64,000 bases of DNA from Smallanthus sonchifolius (GCA_023525975.1 CM042043.1:33304001-33368000), one strand, 5' to 3'; shown: positions 36,201 to 48,556, counted from the first letter of the stretch. Numbers and translations are program-made. The notes: generated by a model not told the origin, from the letters alone.

Positions 36201-37700
36201 AATCTCCTGTGCCAGAGAGCTGATTCATCAACTGATGCCTTTGATAGAAAACAAGATACACTACCAGATGAAGTGACCTCATTCATGTCAATCACATATA
36301 GGTTATCTTTTCTCTGAGCAGTCAATAGTATCTTCTCTGGAGGAGGTTTGCTTAAGCCAGTGGATAGTACAAAACATTCTTTATCTGTGAAAAGCATCCA
36401 TTGCTTTTGATCACAGACCTCAGACACACTCATGAGATTGAAGTCTAATTCTTTGACATAGTTTACTCTTTCAATACTCATCCTTTCATTGGGCACAGTT
36501 CCTTATCCAGTGATTGATCCTCCTTTTGAATCACTCCCAAAGGCAACATATCCTCCATTGAAGTGTCTGAAGTTGGAGAGGATGGATCTGTTGTCGATCA
36601 TGTGCCTGGAACAACCACTGTCTACAACACAAGTGTTATTCTTGTGACCTGGCTGTCCCTGCACATGAGAAAGATCTAGTTAGAGGGAGGAACCCAAGAA
36701 CTTGTAAACTTTGGGAAGTGTGTTGTTGAATCATCAGCATCAGCATGCTTACATTCAACGGAACCAACGATGATGCTTGGAGAGATAGGAGCTGAGATCT
36801 TGGCTTTCCATTGCTGATTAGGTGGTTTTCCAGATTTCTTTGCTCTATCAGCAGCTGATGTTGCTTTGGCTGCTGACAGATTTGTTTGATCAGCAGCAGA
36901 TTTTGCTACTGAGAACTTTGGTTTATCAGCAGCAGATTTTATTGCTGCTAATGGTTTTTCTTGAGCAGCGGTAGACTTCTTTGGTTTCTTGGACTTTACC
37001 TGATCAACAGTATTTATGCTGGCTGCTGATGGTTTAACAACAGATGTATGCCTATCCTTCTTTACCTTGTTGATAGGTTTTTGTTTAAGAGGGACTTGAT
37101 GAAGAATCTGATTGAAAGGATTGAATTTACAATTTGCAGCAAAGTGGTCTGATTCACCACAGATGATGCAAGATTGTTGAGGTTTTGGCAGCTGCTTCCT
37201 TGGTGGGGATAGAGAGTTTCTGAAATTAGTTGCTTTAGCTTCAAAGCTTCTTACCTTTTTGCTCTTGTTTGTCTTCTCAAAAGCATGTTGCTTTAGGTTT
37301 CTTTATTGTTGAAGGTAGTAGAAGCAGGCGCTGGCAGTATGGTTGTATTTGCCACAGACAAAGCATGATTTAGCCAATTTGTCCCTTTGAAAGTACACAT
37401 AATCCCTTTTCTTGAATAAGTCTTTGAAGTTCCAGGGATGGGCTTTGTTGTGCTCAAAGGTGGCTTCCTTCAATGTCTTTTGAACATATGGATCTTTCTC
37501 TCCAGGTAGAATGGTTTTGGGTTGAGGGTTTGGGTTGGTGGAGATTGAAGACTGTCCCTTTTCAATAGTTAGTTTTCTTCCTTCCGGAGGATAGCTGATT
37601 TTGATTTGTTTGGTGAGTTGAGATACTGGTACTATTTTTGAAGGGATGAAAGGGCTTGGATTGTTGGCTTTAATAACTTAATAGGTAGGTGGCGATGGAG
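33250..37700 (-). pseudogene. SIRE pol: protease, integrase, RT and RNase H (broken)
   Basis: On the minus strand: aspartic protease motif VVDSGCSRHM near 36600-36640; GAG-pre-integrase HHCC finger (HRRLSH...CIAC) near 36130-36240; integrase core with DLFGP, a DQGTEF block near 35830 and the GVAERRNRTL block near 35700-35730; RT with YVDD near 34174-34186; RNase H with YTDSDYGG and the terminal PVQHSKTKHIDIRY block, stop at 33250. The frame is broken between 35722 and 35958 and again near 35760, 34677 and 33800, plus elsewhere. RT type and order are typical of SIRE copia elements. GCTGCT-rich words also occur in the stretch before the protease (36850-37040). Confidence 0.85.
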
Positions 37701-37721
37701 CTTTATTGGTTTCAGTGGAGT

Positions 37722-39104
37722 CTAAGCATGTTGACTCAGACTCGGATGAAGTAGTGCATTCTTGCACAGGGGTTTCTTGGACAACAGGGTCAAGGTTCGG
37801 TTGGCCAGATCAAGGTTGGAAAGATTGAAACTTGGTTCATGAATGGCCACATAGTCAGCAGGTGGAGGAATGGTATTGTAGAGTTGTTCAGCTTGAAATC
37901 CAAGACCAGCAATTACCTTTTCATGAATTTGAGCATCCAAAAGTCTTTGCAGCTTTTTGGATGCAAACTCATATTTTTCCACATGGACCTTTTGGTCTGC
38001 TAATTCGGCCCTTGTAGATTTTAACTTAACCAGAAGATCATCAATTTGAGTTTCAATGTTTGTTTGTTCATGTTTTAATGATGAAATTTCTTTCTTTAAA
38101 CAATCAATCTTTTCCTTGTAACTGTTTTCAACCTTTTTAAATTCAGATTTCATTTGGTGAAATTCTTCATTTTGATCTATGAGATTCTGGTTATGTTTCG
38201 TGTATCCAAGGACCTTATCAATACAAGCTTGAGTACAAAGATTTTCATATACCTGAGGTGGTATCTCTGATGTGTCTGCCATGAGAGCTTGATTGTTGGC
38301 AGGAAGATCCTCATACTGGAAGCTCCAGTCAAAGTCAGCAGTTCCAACAGCTGCACAAGTTGTAGTTTGATCAGAGTGAAGTGCAGAGGAAGTGGTGGTG
38401 GATGATGAGGATGTTGAGTAAATTTAGCTTCTCTCTTTGGCTTGAATCATTTCTAATTCATAAGTCTTCAGCATGCCAAACAGCTCAGTTATCTGCAGGG
38501 TCTTTAGATTTTCAGTTCTTCTTATTGACATTGTGTAAAGTGTCCAGCAGCTGGGCAGAGACCTGATGAACTTCTTGAGAATGTCTTCATTCTCCAGCTT
38601 CACTTTTGAGCACTGTAGCTCTCCCACAAGATAGGTGTACCTGTTATACAACACGGTAAGAGACTCACCTTCCATCTAGACAAAGTTCTCATATTGTTGC
38701 TTCAGAATGTCTCTTCTATTTTCTTTCACTTCTTCTGACCCAGCAAACATCTTCTCAAGAGCCTCCCATGGCTCCTTAGCAGTCTTGTATCCTCTGAAGT
38801 TATGAAATACTTCATTTGGCAAGCACGTCTGAATGGCTCCCAAGGCTTTGAAGTCTACCTCCATCTTCTTGATGTCTTCATCGGAATACTTTGAAGGTTC
38901 TTTGGGGACTGATGGACCTCCGGAATCAGCAGAGGACACCATGGGTACATATCGTCCATCTTTAATGGATCTCCACATCCCATACTCTTGATAGCAAAAG
39001 AAACTTTCCATCCTGTTCTTCCACATATCATAGTCTTCTCCAGACACCAGTCTTGGTGGTCTGTTGATGCTTCCAATATCTTCAAAACCATTGTTTTGTG
39101 TCAT
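37722..39104 (-). pseudogene. SIRE gag with the zinc-knuckle region deleted
   Basis: Starts MTQNNGF at 39104. Against the copy at 10592-12357, about 490 bp are missing at about 38367/38370, which removes the Ser/Thr linker and the CCHC knuckle. The codon after ENFV is TAG where the other copy has TGG (38676), and a second stop lies near 38422. The coiled-coil part (37722-38282) remains open. Confidence 0.85.
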
Positions 39105-39203
39105 TTTGGATTTGTGATGTAGGGTGTCTTAGCAAAGAGATAGTATTGAATAGAACCAGAGAGTGATTAAACAAGTGTGAGTTTGTTTAATCTGAGAGCC
39201 AAA

Positions 39204-39215
39204 GCTCTGATCCCA
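39204..39215 (-). promoter_or_regulatory. Primer binding site of the SIRE element, one mismatch
   Basis: The reverse complement reads TGGGATCAGAGC, with a G in place of T at the fourth base compared with the 12457 copy. Confidence 0.8.
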
Positions 39216-39217
39216 TT

Positions 39218-39994
39218 TGTAGGATCGGTAAATACAAGATGGTTCTATTCTAGTTGAGATTGGCGGAAACAATCACAACTAAGCAATGTAAACAAGTAAA
39301 CACAAAGAGTACTGATAAATGCAATTTGTATTAAGCTTCAATGGTTACAAGATTACAAAGAAAAACTCTCAAAAAGCACACTTATACAATGAACGAATAC
39401 AGTACTTATATAGTAACTTAGAATCAAGACAGACCCTTGATTCTAAGGATCAGATCGAACACAAGTTGTCGATTTTGTATACTAGAAGCTATACTACACG
39501 TGAAGACGATAAATACTACAAAGGATAACTTTACTCAAACGTCTTCTTAGGCATCATTGCTTGGATACTTGGAAGGAGAGCGTTGTTGTCTTTTATTATC
39601 TGCACCAGTAACATTCTTTCTGTATGGGATGTGTCAGAGTTGCAGCAGAAAGTTGTCAGTTGTAAAGTTGCTTTTGCTATGCCAGTCAGCAGCAACGATT
39701 GATATTCATCGGATATGGCTACCAGCAGCATTATTGATGATCCGCAGCAAGACTCAACTATCCAAAGCTGCTGATGATTTGCCTATCAGCAACATCAAGT
39801 GTTTGATGCTGCTGAGAAGCCTATCTGGTCTTCAGCAGATAAGGCTGTCCGCGGCAGAATTGTTCATCAGCAGGAGAACGACTATCCGCAGCAAACAAGC
39901 TTATCCACAACAGTTTGTTGGTCAGCAGCAAAACTGTGGAGTACGCAGCAGTTGTACTTAGAGAATTTTGTAGCTATCAATCTTTATTTCTACA
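39218..39994 (-). repeat. 5' LTR of the SIRE element
   Basis: 777 bp from TGTAGGATCGG to TCTACA, followed by the TSD GTAGT. It has the same CAGCAG-rich segment (39640-39955). Confidence 0.9.
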
Positions 39995-40091
39995 GTAGTT
40001 GTTGACATGAATAAAAATATGAGTCGTGTTTCAACCCGCTAACCCGACACGATTGACACCCCCTTTAAATTTTAAATTTTTAAGCTGCTTC

Positions 40092-40099
40092 TATATATA
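40092..40099 (+). promoter_or_regulatory. Candidate TATA box of the SWEET2-like gene
   Basis: TATATATA lies 30 bp after the end of the split TIR element and about 375 bp before the ATG. It is the only good TATA-like word in the 400 bp before the gene, but the start site is not shown by sequence alone. Confidence 0.4.
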
Positions 40100-40473
40100 G
40101 AATCACTACAGGGCATCAAAGCGAGTCAATGACTCAATGGGGGAAATGTAAAGTTTTGAAAGTTTAAGGAGTTAAAAAGGGTTGACCAAAAAGTTGAAGT
40201 CCATTCTGGTAACAACAGCTGGAATGAAATCCGATTTGACTACCGGCTTGCAGACCACAAGCCACGGGATCCTTCTGGTTTGTAGGCAGAATCATAATTA
40301 TCTTCCGCTTTCAATCTGATTCGCTCGCCACTTTTAGCAATCAACGAATAAGATATTCAAAAATCAGATTCTAAACACGATTACACGAAGATTACCGCAC
40401 GAATCGTACACAGGTAATGCTTCAGAAAGAAGAAATTACGAGTTGAAAACGAACAGTTTGAACCTGTCTATCA

Positions 40474-42610
40474 ATGGCCGCTTTAGTTTCGCCTCAAACG
40501 TTCGAGGCTTGTAAGCAAGCTGCTGGAATAGCTGGTGCGAATCTCTCGATTCCCCTCCCTCTCCCTCTAAGTGTGTGTAGGTGTAGGTGTGTGTGATTTG
40601 GCAGGATCGAGCCTGAAATTCGGTAATCATGTTAGTTGCAGCAATTTTATGTGAAATACTGTAGGAATTCATGTGCAATGTGGCTTGTTTTCACGTTTTC
40701 AATTTCATTACGTAAGTATTTAAATTGTATACTCATGGACATCCAACAGCGAAAGAAATTAATACTCATGTTTTTAATTCTGTTTGTTGTTTTAAACCAT
40801 TTGGACATACAAAATTGAAAGAGTGTTGTTTAGATATGGTTCCATGGTTGACTGAATTCTAGTTTTTAGGGTTGATTCTTATGATATGTGAAGAATTAGG
40901 GATACAAAGCTTCTGATTGTGTTAATTTACAGTTATTTGTCTTGGAATTGGATATGAACTTGTAGCTGATTTCATAAGATTTGATTAGAAATTTGAATTT
41001 CAAGTTTCAAACTCAATGGATGCATGTGCACAAAAGTATATATACACAATGTATTAAACTTATAGTTAACTGTTGAATATTCACCTTACTTTGAAAAGCA
41101 TACAGTACCGGTCCAAATATGTTGTGTAATTGTGCAGATTCTTTGACTACTTTTTGCAGGGAACATATTTGCTTTTGGGCAATGTTTTGAAACCCGGACC
41201 GGACCGGCCGGTCGGACCGGTCGGACCGGGAACCGGTGGTCTGACCGGTCCGGTTACATGTGTTGAACCGTTTCTGCAGCGAACCGGTGGTCGGACCGGT
41301 TGAACCGGCGGTCGGACCGGAAACCGGGTGGTCGGACCGGTTGAACCGGGTGGTCGGACCGGTTGAACCGCTTGACTATTTTTTTTATTTTTTTTTAATC
41401 TTTTTTAAGTCTCTTGGCTTCGTATTTCGTAGGTAATTGTTGGTTTAAAATTATTGGAATTGACTTGTTGGTGGTTTTTTAAAGGATTAATGGCTATTTA
41501 GACTAATATATTTTTATAATATTTATGACGTCGTCCGGTTCTTAAATCCGGTCAGACCGGTCACCGGTAAGGAGACCGGTTCGACGTCCAGTCCGGTTCT
41601 GAAAACATTGCTTTTGGGCTCTTTGTGTCACCGATGTAAGTATCAACAAAAATTTCCCAAATTAAGTTTTATTCACGATGAATTTGCCAATAACCACTTT
41701 GATTAAAACCTAACGATTAAGAATGTTTTTATTTCCAGACCAACTTTCCGAAGAATCATCAGAAACCAATCAACAGAACAGTTCTCAGGAATCCCATACG
41801 TTTACGCCCTCTTGAACTGCTTAATCTGCGCGTGGTATGGCTGCCCGTTCATATCATATGATAATTTGTTGGTCACAACGGTCAATTCTGTTGGTGCGGT
41901 TTTCCAATTAACATATATAATTATCTATATAACACATGCTGAGAAAAACCAAAAGGTTAGGATACCTATAAATTTTTACATAGTATGAAAATAATTTTAA
42001 GTATTAAATGTGAGTTCGTCTTTGCAGTTCAAGATGTCAGGATTACTGCTGGCAGTTTTTGGTCTATTTGCAGTTATTGCGATTGGGAGTTTGCTTGTTA
42101 CTGATCTTGAACTTAGGTATTTAATCATCGGGTTCTTAAGCTGTGCTACCTTCATATCAATGTTTGCTTCCCCGTTGTCAGTAATGGTATGTTCTTTCGT
42201 GTGGAACTTACATTATAATCTAATAACTTTGGTTAAATTTTTAACTTTTTGTTCCAGAATGTAGTGATTCAGACCAGGAGTGTTGAATTCATGCCATTTT
42301 ACCTCTCACTCTGCACTTTCTTGATGAGCACCTCATTTTTGTTATATGGAATATTCAATTTCGATCCTTTCATTTATGTAAGCTTCTTTCAGCAAAGCAA
42401 TGTTCTATCTTTTTATTTTTCTGTTTTGGTTGATAATAATTAGCATTCTTGACATGTCTTCTAGCAACTAACATGTGTATTTTGTTTGAATTTTAGGTTC
42501 CAAACGGTATAGGGACCATTCTGGGGATCGCACAATTGGCTTTGTACTTCTACTACAACAATCAATCTAAACAAGAAACCAGAGAACCCTTAATAGAGTC
42601 AATTGCATGA
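40474..42610 (+). CDS. SWEET2: SWEET2-type sugar transporter gene; exon 2 split by a transposon
   Basis: Six exons: 40474-40534, 41160-41635 (with a 429-bp insert plus 10-bp duplication), 41739-41955, 42028-42186, 42258-42377 and 42497-42610. All introns are GT-AG and all phases agree. Without the insert the frame is 235 residues, the normal SWEET size, starting MAALVSPQTFEACKQAAGIA and ending PLIESIA. SWEETs are seven-helix sugar uniporters built from two MtN3/saliva units; visible marks are GNIFAFG, PTFRRI, TEQFSG, FMPFYLSL and PNGIGTILG. The sequence is closest to Arabidopsis SWEET2, a vacuolar-membrane glucose exporter, from what I recall. The only lesion is the transposon at 41181-41609, which breaks helix 1 unless it is spliced out. 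A 15-kb retrotransposon nest ends about 30 bp before the putative TATA box. Confidence 0.9.
41181..41609. mobile_element. TIR transposon (Mutator-like) in SWEET2 exon 2
   Basis: 429 bp between two perfect copies of GCTTTTGGGC (41171-41180 and 41610-41619), a 9-10 bp duplication. Ends AATGTTTTGAAACCCGGACC and, reverse-complemented, AATGTTTTCAGAACCGGACT are inverted copies. The inside is a minisatellite of GGACCGGTTGAACC and GGTGGTC words (41190-41375). No coding region. Confidence 0.88.
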
Positions 42611-43044
42611 ACAACTGTGTAAGTTCATATTTTCCCCATGTAAGTTGCCTGTGTGAACTTGATTGTTTCTTGAGTTTTATCTTTGATTATCATCAAAGAA
42701 CGGGTTGGGTGTTGAATCATCGGATTTGTGTCAATGCTTGAATTTGTTTGTAAAGTTGAAGTCCACGTCATCGGTGTTGTATATTTATTTCCATTTTGTC
42801 GTTGAGAGGTTTGTCCTGTATGTCAAATTTCTCACTGTTTAAAAAATCTGATCTGTTCAAGTTTAGTGAACTTACAAGTTTCTCCCCTTCATGTTTGATT
42901 GTATAATATATATGTGTTTGTATATATGTGTGTGTAGATATATGTATGTATGAATTCTAAGATGTATGCAAAAAACTGCTCATGATCGTACCCCTTCGAA
43001 GAAAAAGAAGTGATTGATTACACTCGTATTTTGATACTGACAAG
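42611..43044 (+). other. 3' flank of the SWEET2-like gene
   Basis: AT-rich sequence that should hold the 3' UTR and poly(A) site. No single clear AATAAA is seen in the first 300 bp, which is common in plants. A TATATGTG-rich patch lies near 42900-42950. Confidence 0.4.
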
Positions 43045-43240
43045 CAGTGGCGAAGCTTGAAGAAAAACACAGGGGGACCGGGATTTTTTTTTCCTATCAT
43101 GGGGGGCGGAACTATAAAATTTCCGGTCGAATACGTATAAATTAACACTACTGAGCAAAAAATCGGCCAAATACGTATAAACTAACACTACTGAGCGAAA
43201 CATCGGGGGAGGGGGGGGGCCTAAGTATACTTCGCCCTTG
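43045..43240. mobile_element. hAT-type MITE (196 bp)
   Basis: Starts CAGTGGCGAAGCTTG and ends CTTCGCCCTTG, flanked by perfect 8-bp CTGACAAG copies (43037-43044 and 43241-43248). It contains runs of G and T and a duplicated CGAATACGTATAAA unit. Confidence 0.85.
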
Positions 43241-44654
43241 CTGACAAGAACGAAAAATGAAAACGAACTATAGAAGATCTTGTAGAGTAGCTCTTACCGT
43301 GTGTTGTTCCTGAAGGGCAACAAGTTTAGTTCCATCAGTAAAAAAGAATGATACACTGTATCTAGCTGTCTAGATTATTATCTAAGTAATATTGTTTCTC
43401 TAATCATAATTAATACATTGATTATTAATATTTTATAAAATTAGACAAACTTTTGAGTCAACCCATCCTCATCACATGTTTTGCTCATTGTACTAAAATA
43501 AGTTGTTTCAAAATTTGTATCCATCTTTTACCTAACCTTGATAATGGCTTCCTTCTTTCATCGTAAAGAATGCCCACTAAACCTTTGAAGCTCACACTTC
43601 TCAACCATAAGTATGGGCCGCAGCCTACCTCAAGCAAGCAACGGGGTGGGCTGCTATTTTCCGGCCCGCACTCAAAAGTCAAACCCCTGTCCTTACTCCA
43701 GCAAACCGACCTGGTCAAACCCTTCTTCAACTTTAGCCATGGATCTGTTGACCCTTTTGCCGCCACCGGCTTAACCACACTGCCACCGTCCTAAATGTCT
43801 TTGCTATCTCTCTTCCTAGTGGCGACAACCAAGACAACTATAAAAGTAGTGCCGGAGAAGATCACAGCTTTTTGTGTTGAAAACTTCCATTTATCTTCTA
43901 AATTCCAAAGTGCTTCCATGAAGATCAGTTACGTTTTGTGTTTATTGAGGTTTTGTGGATGAGGGTCACCAACAATTGGGCATGATTTGGGATTTAGTTA
44001 TCCATCATGAGGATGTCTTGAAATTACGGTGGATCATTAAAGAGGCCCAACTTTTTAATTATTTATAAACTCAACAATTAATAAAAAAAAGTAGATTATT
44101 TAATTGTCTAATATCTTTAATGTATGTTAAATACGCTTTTATTCTAAATTACTACATAAAAGATAGATGATTCAGAAGGGTTTAAGAACCCTAATACATA
44201 CTAAATAAAGAAGAACAATTAACACATATAAAGCTTTTGTGTATAACCAGAGAGTGGTGCTTCTGTGTGGAGAAGAAGAAGACGAAGCTGCAGGCTCTCT
44301 CTTCCAAGGGACCATCAACACCTCTAAATAGAACCCATCAAACGGTCCTTTAGCCAAGAAAGGAAACCATGGAAAAGAAAAGGGAAGGACAGCTGCCCCT
44401 AGCTGTTATGCCTTCATGTTTGGGGAAGGGAATTGAGTCTGCTGACATAAAACAAGCTTCAAACGGGTCAAGGTCCAAACCGAAGATACATGCCCAAACA
44501 TGAAAAAGAAAAAAAGATCCATTAGAAGAATCAAATTGAAACAAAATATATGAAATTGTTGTATAACAACAGTCTAATAGCAACATATAATATGTATATG
44601 ACAATAGAGAGAAATGAGAAGAATAGAATAATGATATAACTCTATTCATGTATA
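43241..44654. other. Intergenic region, no confident gene
   Basis: A 74-codon + frame at 43570-43794 and minus frames at 43485-43778 and 44350-44706 overlap each other and carry no recognised domain or clear splice context. If the Arabidopsis order SWEET2 / small membrane protein / FLX-like holds, an intermediate gene would be looked for here, but I cannot identify it. Confidence 0.4.
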
Positions 44655-47637
44655 CTAGGTTAGAGACATGTGTGATACACGGGGTTGAGTACCAAAAATG
44701 ATGCAATAAAAATACATTTAGATTAAATAAAGTACATTTACATTTTATAACGAAAGATGAATAATGTTACATTTACAATTTACAAATGTATAGCTACAAA
44801 TAAAAATAGCAAACCAATTTTGGTTTGTTAGTTATTTATGTAGTAAAGTTATTTGACCCGTTCGTTTGACATAAATACAACCCAAATTGGCCCATTTGTG
44901 GAAGAAACACATTTTATTAAACTTTCTCACTACAACATAATCACCAAGTGCCAAGCTTAGTTGCTTATGAGATGAAACTTCAAACACATGCATTGCCTGC
45001 ATAACATCAACACAATTCAGTTAGTAAGAGGGCCACTACATTTAGATCTTACATGACATTTCAGAAAGGAATTCACAAGAACGGTTCACCAGATGAGAAT
45101 TAACTACACAATTAGAATTTGCTAACACTCAAAGAGGTTGATTATCATATTATTACAACTTTAAACAACAAAATCACATCAAATTATAAAAACACTATCT
45201 CATCTTTTAATAAGATTAGAAACATTACCTTGTGATCAATTTGTTCCTTTAGTGTGAACATCTTCCCCTGCTCCTAATCACAAGATTTCAAACCATACTT
45301 GATTATTGGTTAAACATAATTCTCAAACATAAAAATATCGTCCATCTCAACCTTCTCCTATCAAATTTTATATAAAAAAAAGTTAATCTAATGATATCAA
45401 AACACATTTCAATCAAACACATTGATAGACATATACCACATCATGAGGAGCAACCTAAGAGAATAGTTTGTGTTTGAGCTGATCATAGAGAGTGATGATG
45501 ACTCGGAAAGATGATGATTGGATAATTGGTAGGGATAAATCTTTAGTTGTTTCGGGTCAACCCACCCGACCCCTTTCAGCCCATACCATAAGTTAAAACG
45601 TTTGAAGGGTCAAAGATTATTTTAAAGAATGAAACATGTGAAATAGGTATTATTTTCTACCATAACTTTTGTTATCATATTTGACACTAATTATTTTTTA
45701 AAAGTCACTTTTGTTATCATAATTGACACTAATTATTTGGATATCGAAACAGACATAGGTTGTCTTTATATGATAATACCATAAATTAAAACTTCTCAAA
45801 CATTGACAAGAAACATGAACTTTTAATAATTTAGAATCTAACTACATTAAACTTAATTTGAAGATCAATTAAAAAATTTGGATTAACACTGAACTTCAAA
45901 TAAACATACCCTGCTCTGTGAGACCATCGTCGACCACTTTTACAATCTACATACACACACATACAATAAGATAACAATTAACAAATTAGTTTAGCCAACA
46001 CATTGAAACTGCCGGCTTAGATGCACTTATGAAAAAGACATCATGACAATTATCTTTTACCTTGTTGAAATGCTCATATTGTTGCAAAACTAAATATTCC
46101 ATATTGAAGCTTTTTAACTGAAACTCATTTCTCATCTCCCTACCCAAGTAGTCACAAATTCTAAATCAAAACCAAATCACGGCTACATAACTTAATCTAC
46201 AATGCATACAATATTTACCTCAGTAAACCATTTATAAAATCTGACAGCACTATCAGTTTCCTCACCATCTCCATATCTACTTAACAAAGTATCATAAAAA
46301 ATTCAGTTAATAGGAAATCAACCATATCCTAAATCTTTTGCATCTACATTTACTCATTATACCATAAAATTTTCAACAATTTCCACTTTCTATTAATCTT
46401 CTTTATCATAGAAATAAATAACATAACATGCTAATTCTGATCATCAATGTAATAAACCCCAATAAAATTATCAGATAAGTTGATTATAACATGATATGAA
46501 ATTAGCATATTAATTGGTACTTACACTATGATCACCACAAGCTGTCAGCAAATTGGTGTCCTCTCCTCTTGCAAAGAGTAAATAATTTTTTAACTACAAA
46601 ATGACATCTATGTATGAACTGCTTCATATTCTGGCTATTTTTTACTTGATCCAAATTATTTAAAAACAATAAACGGATAGTATTGCATGTACCTTTATCC
46701 ACTCACATCAAATACAACATTCTCATGAGCAAGCCACTCAAATTATTTAACACTTTCATAATTACTTTCTAGTAAACGTTGTATCAACTGTACATTGTCT
46801 GGTAATAGAGATGCACCTGCGTTTTATGCACTAGTTGATGATGAAGGAAAGCTCAAGCGATTAACTTAGCAATTACAAGACGATAATTTATGTTAAATTT
46901 TTAATGAAATCATATATTAGAAGTATATGTAACGGTTTTAAAGACTGAACTGAACTACCAAGAACACCATTTCTCCACATCGTATAATAATCCAAATAAG
47001 TTCATAAATTGAGATGAAATTAGAAAGATTTTGGGTGAAAATTGCCCAGGGAACATGTTTGGGAGTGGCGATCTTGATGTAATTGGTACAACGTGCAAAT
47101 CCCTATCAGTTTTTGTAAAGGATGCCCTAACATGTCAGGGTTTTAATGGGTCTCTAAATCATTTGAATTGATAAAATAAAAAAAAAGTTTGGTTCAAACA
47201 TTTCATCAAACAATTAGCATTCCTTTTTCAAAAGATTAATCAAACGCCAAACTCAACCCGACTCGATTGTTTTAGACCCTTAAAAAATACACTTTGACAC
47301 CAACACGACCCGACCCGCTGTGGACAAATGAAATGAAACAGGTAATTTACACGATTTAACAAAAATGACAAATGAATTCCCAATTTAATCAAATAAGAAA
47401 ATAGTCCCGTTAACTTATATGGATGTTGCTTCTTCAACAAAACAACAACTAATCTGAACACCACCGCATTCTTATGTTCCATAACTCCCTTTCACTTTTC
47501 CTATTTATCAGTTCACACTAACTATCATTACAAATAATTTTAGTCTATTTTATTATGCTTTGATCAACACAGGTGCATTTCTTTTTTTCTTTTATACCAA
47601 ACTTAGCTTAAAGGTGATCTTAATTAGAGGTACGTAC

Positions 47638-47796
47638 CGAGGATTTGCTGCAGTTGCCTTTTGGTTGGCTTTGCTGATGGCGTAGCTGTAGTTGGGGTTT
47701 CTGTTGTGACCTTGCAAGCTACGTTTCATGTCGACAGCGATTGAATGTTCCAAGAAGTCTGCAATCCTTTGTGAGACTTCTTTCACCTTCATAAAC
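47638..47796 (-). pseudogene. Exon-like fragment in Helitron H4, gene unknown
   Basis: On the minus strand an AG acceptor (TAATAG) precedes an open 159-nt stretch encoding MKVKEVSQRIADFLEHS and ending NQKATAANPR at a GTACGT donor. The family is not recognised. Its phase does not fit the preceding ankyrin exon, so it may come from a second source gene or be a remodelled piece of the same one. Confidence 0.4.
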
Positions 47797-47962
47797 CTAT
47801 TACAAAAAATAACAATAATAAATTAAAAAATAAATAAATAAAAGAGACTAAAATGAACTCCAATTTCTGCACTAAAAACCTCTCCCATTTAATTCCAGTT
47901 TAATCCCACAAACAGGGTGCACAATGGATACATATACATCGTGCAATGAACCGTGTATGTAC

Positions 47963-48556
47963 CTCAATTGCACGAACAACACTGCTATATCCCTCGACTC
48001 TTGCAACATCAAGCGCAGTTTGATGGTCATCATTCATCACCAATTCATTAGCTGATAAACAAAAAATAATAATAATAGCGTCAGTGAATCTAAAAAAGAA
48101 AGTGACAGATACTGAAAGTAATCAATGTCATTGTAGCACCGTAGACTGACTAAGAATGACACACCACCATTTGAAAGCATCAGCATAACTATCTGCTCTA
48201 CACCACTTTATGAAGAGGAGATCCAACATGACGACCTAAATTTTTTTGTTACCAAAGTGAAATAACAGAAACTTCCTTAACAACTGAAACAACCACATAT
48301 TAGATCAGGTTTGGTTGATAAAATCATCATTCCTATACTTACTCCACGACATCATAAGCTTCAAGTAAATAAATCAAATGAAATACATATTGCATACATG
48401 CATCATACAACCATAAATACATAAAAAGTTATCATTCACAGACTCTAAAAGACACAAAGAAGCTCACCTAGACTACATGCATTTACGTTGGAACCCAATT
48501 TGATCAATGTTTTTGCAACATCATAAATCATGGATTCATAGAAGCCAATATCAGAA
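47963..48556 (-). pseudogene. XBAT34/35-like ankyrin E3 ligase gene fragment captured by Helitron H4
   Basis: Exon 47963-48051 has an AG acceptor and GT donor and encodes NELVMNDDHQTALDVARVEG and then SSVVRAIE, an ankyrin repeat. An earlier exon (about 48468-48556, GTGAGC donor) encodes YDVAKTLIKLGSNVNA. Between them a decayed GSPLHK segment (about 48190-48235) has stops. The order and wording match my memory of plant XBAT34/XBAT35, ankyrin-repeat RING E3 ligases. The RING domain is not seen. Exon-like sequence extends upstream to about 49400 on the minus strand, possibly the promoter and first exon. Broken, and probably non-functional. Confidence 0.6.

Larger units (their letters stand above)
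24734..39994 (-). mobile_element. SIRE-type Ty1/copia retrotransposon (15.3 kb, decayed)
   Basis: Minus-strand element flanked by GTAGT on both sides (24729-24733 and 39995-39999), which proves that the two distant LTRs belong together. Order on the minus strand: LTR, primer site, gag, protease, integrase, RT, RNase H, spacer, long third ORF, polypurine tract, LTR. A gypsy solo LTR (25538-28086) sits near its 3' end. The extra ORF after pol and the RT type fit the SIRE/Sirevirus lineage. The LTRs differ by a few percent by eye, and stops and frameshifts pervade the genes, so the copy is dead. Confidence 0.9.
24289..40062. mobile_element. Small TIR element split by the SIRE insertion
   Basis: GGGGTGTCAA at 24289-24298 and TTGACACCCC at 40053-40062 are inverted ends, with related CGACACGA/GTGTCGGGTT words next to each. 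Removing the SIRE element (24734-39994 plus one GTAGT) leaves an element of about 500 bp resembling common plant hAT-like MITEs. Its own TSD is not evident. Confidence 0.5.

Noticed and set aside
43570..43794. 74-codon + frame as a missing gene between SWEET2 and FLX-like
   Set aside because: A minus-strand frame of similar length overlaps it, and I see no domain or splice evidence. A conserved neighbour cannot be claimed.
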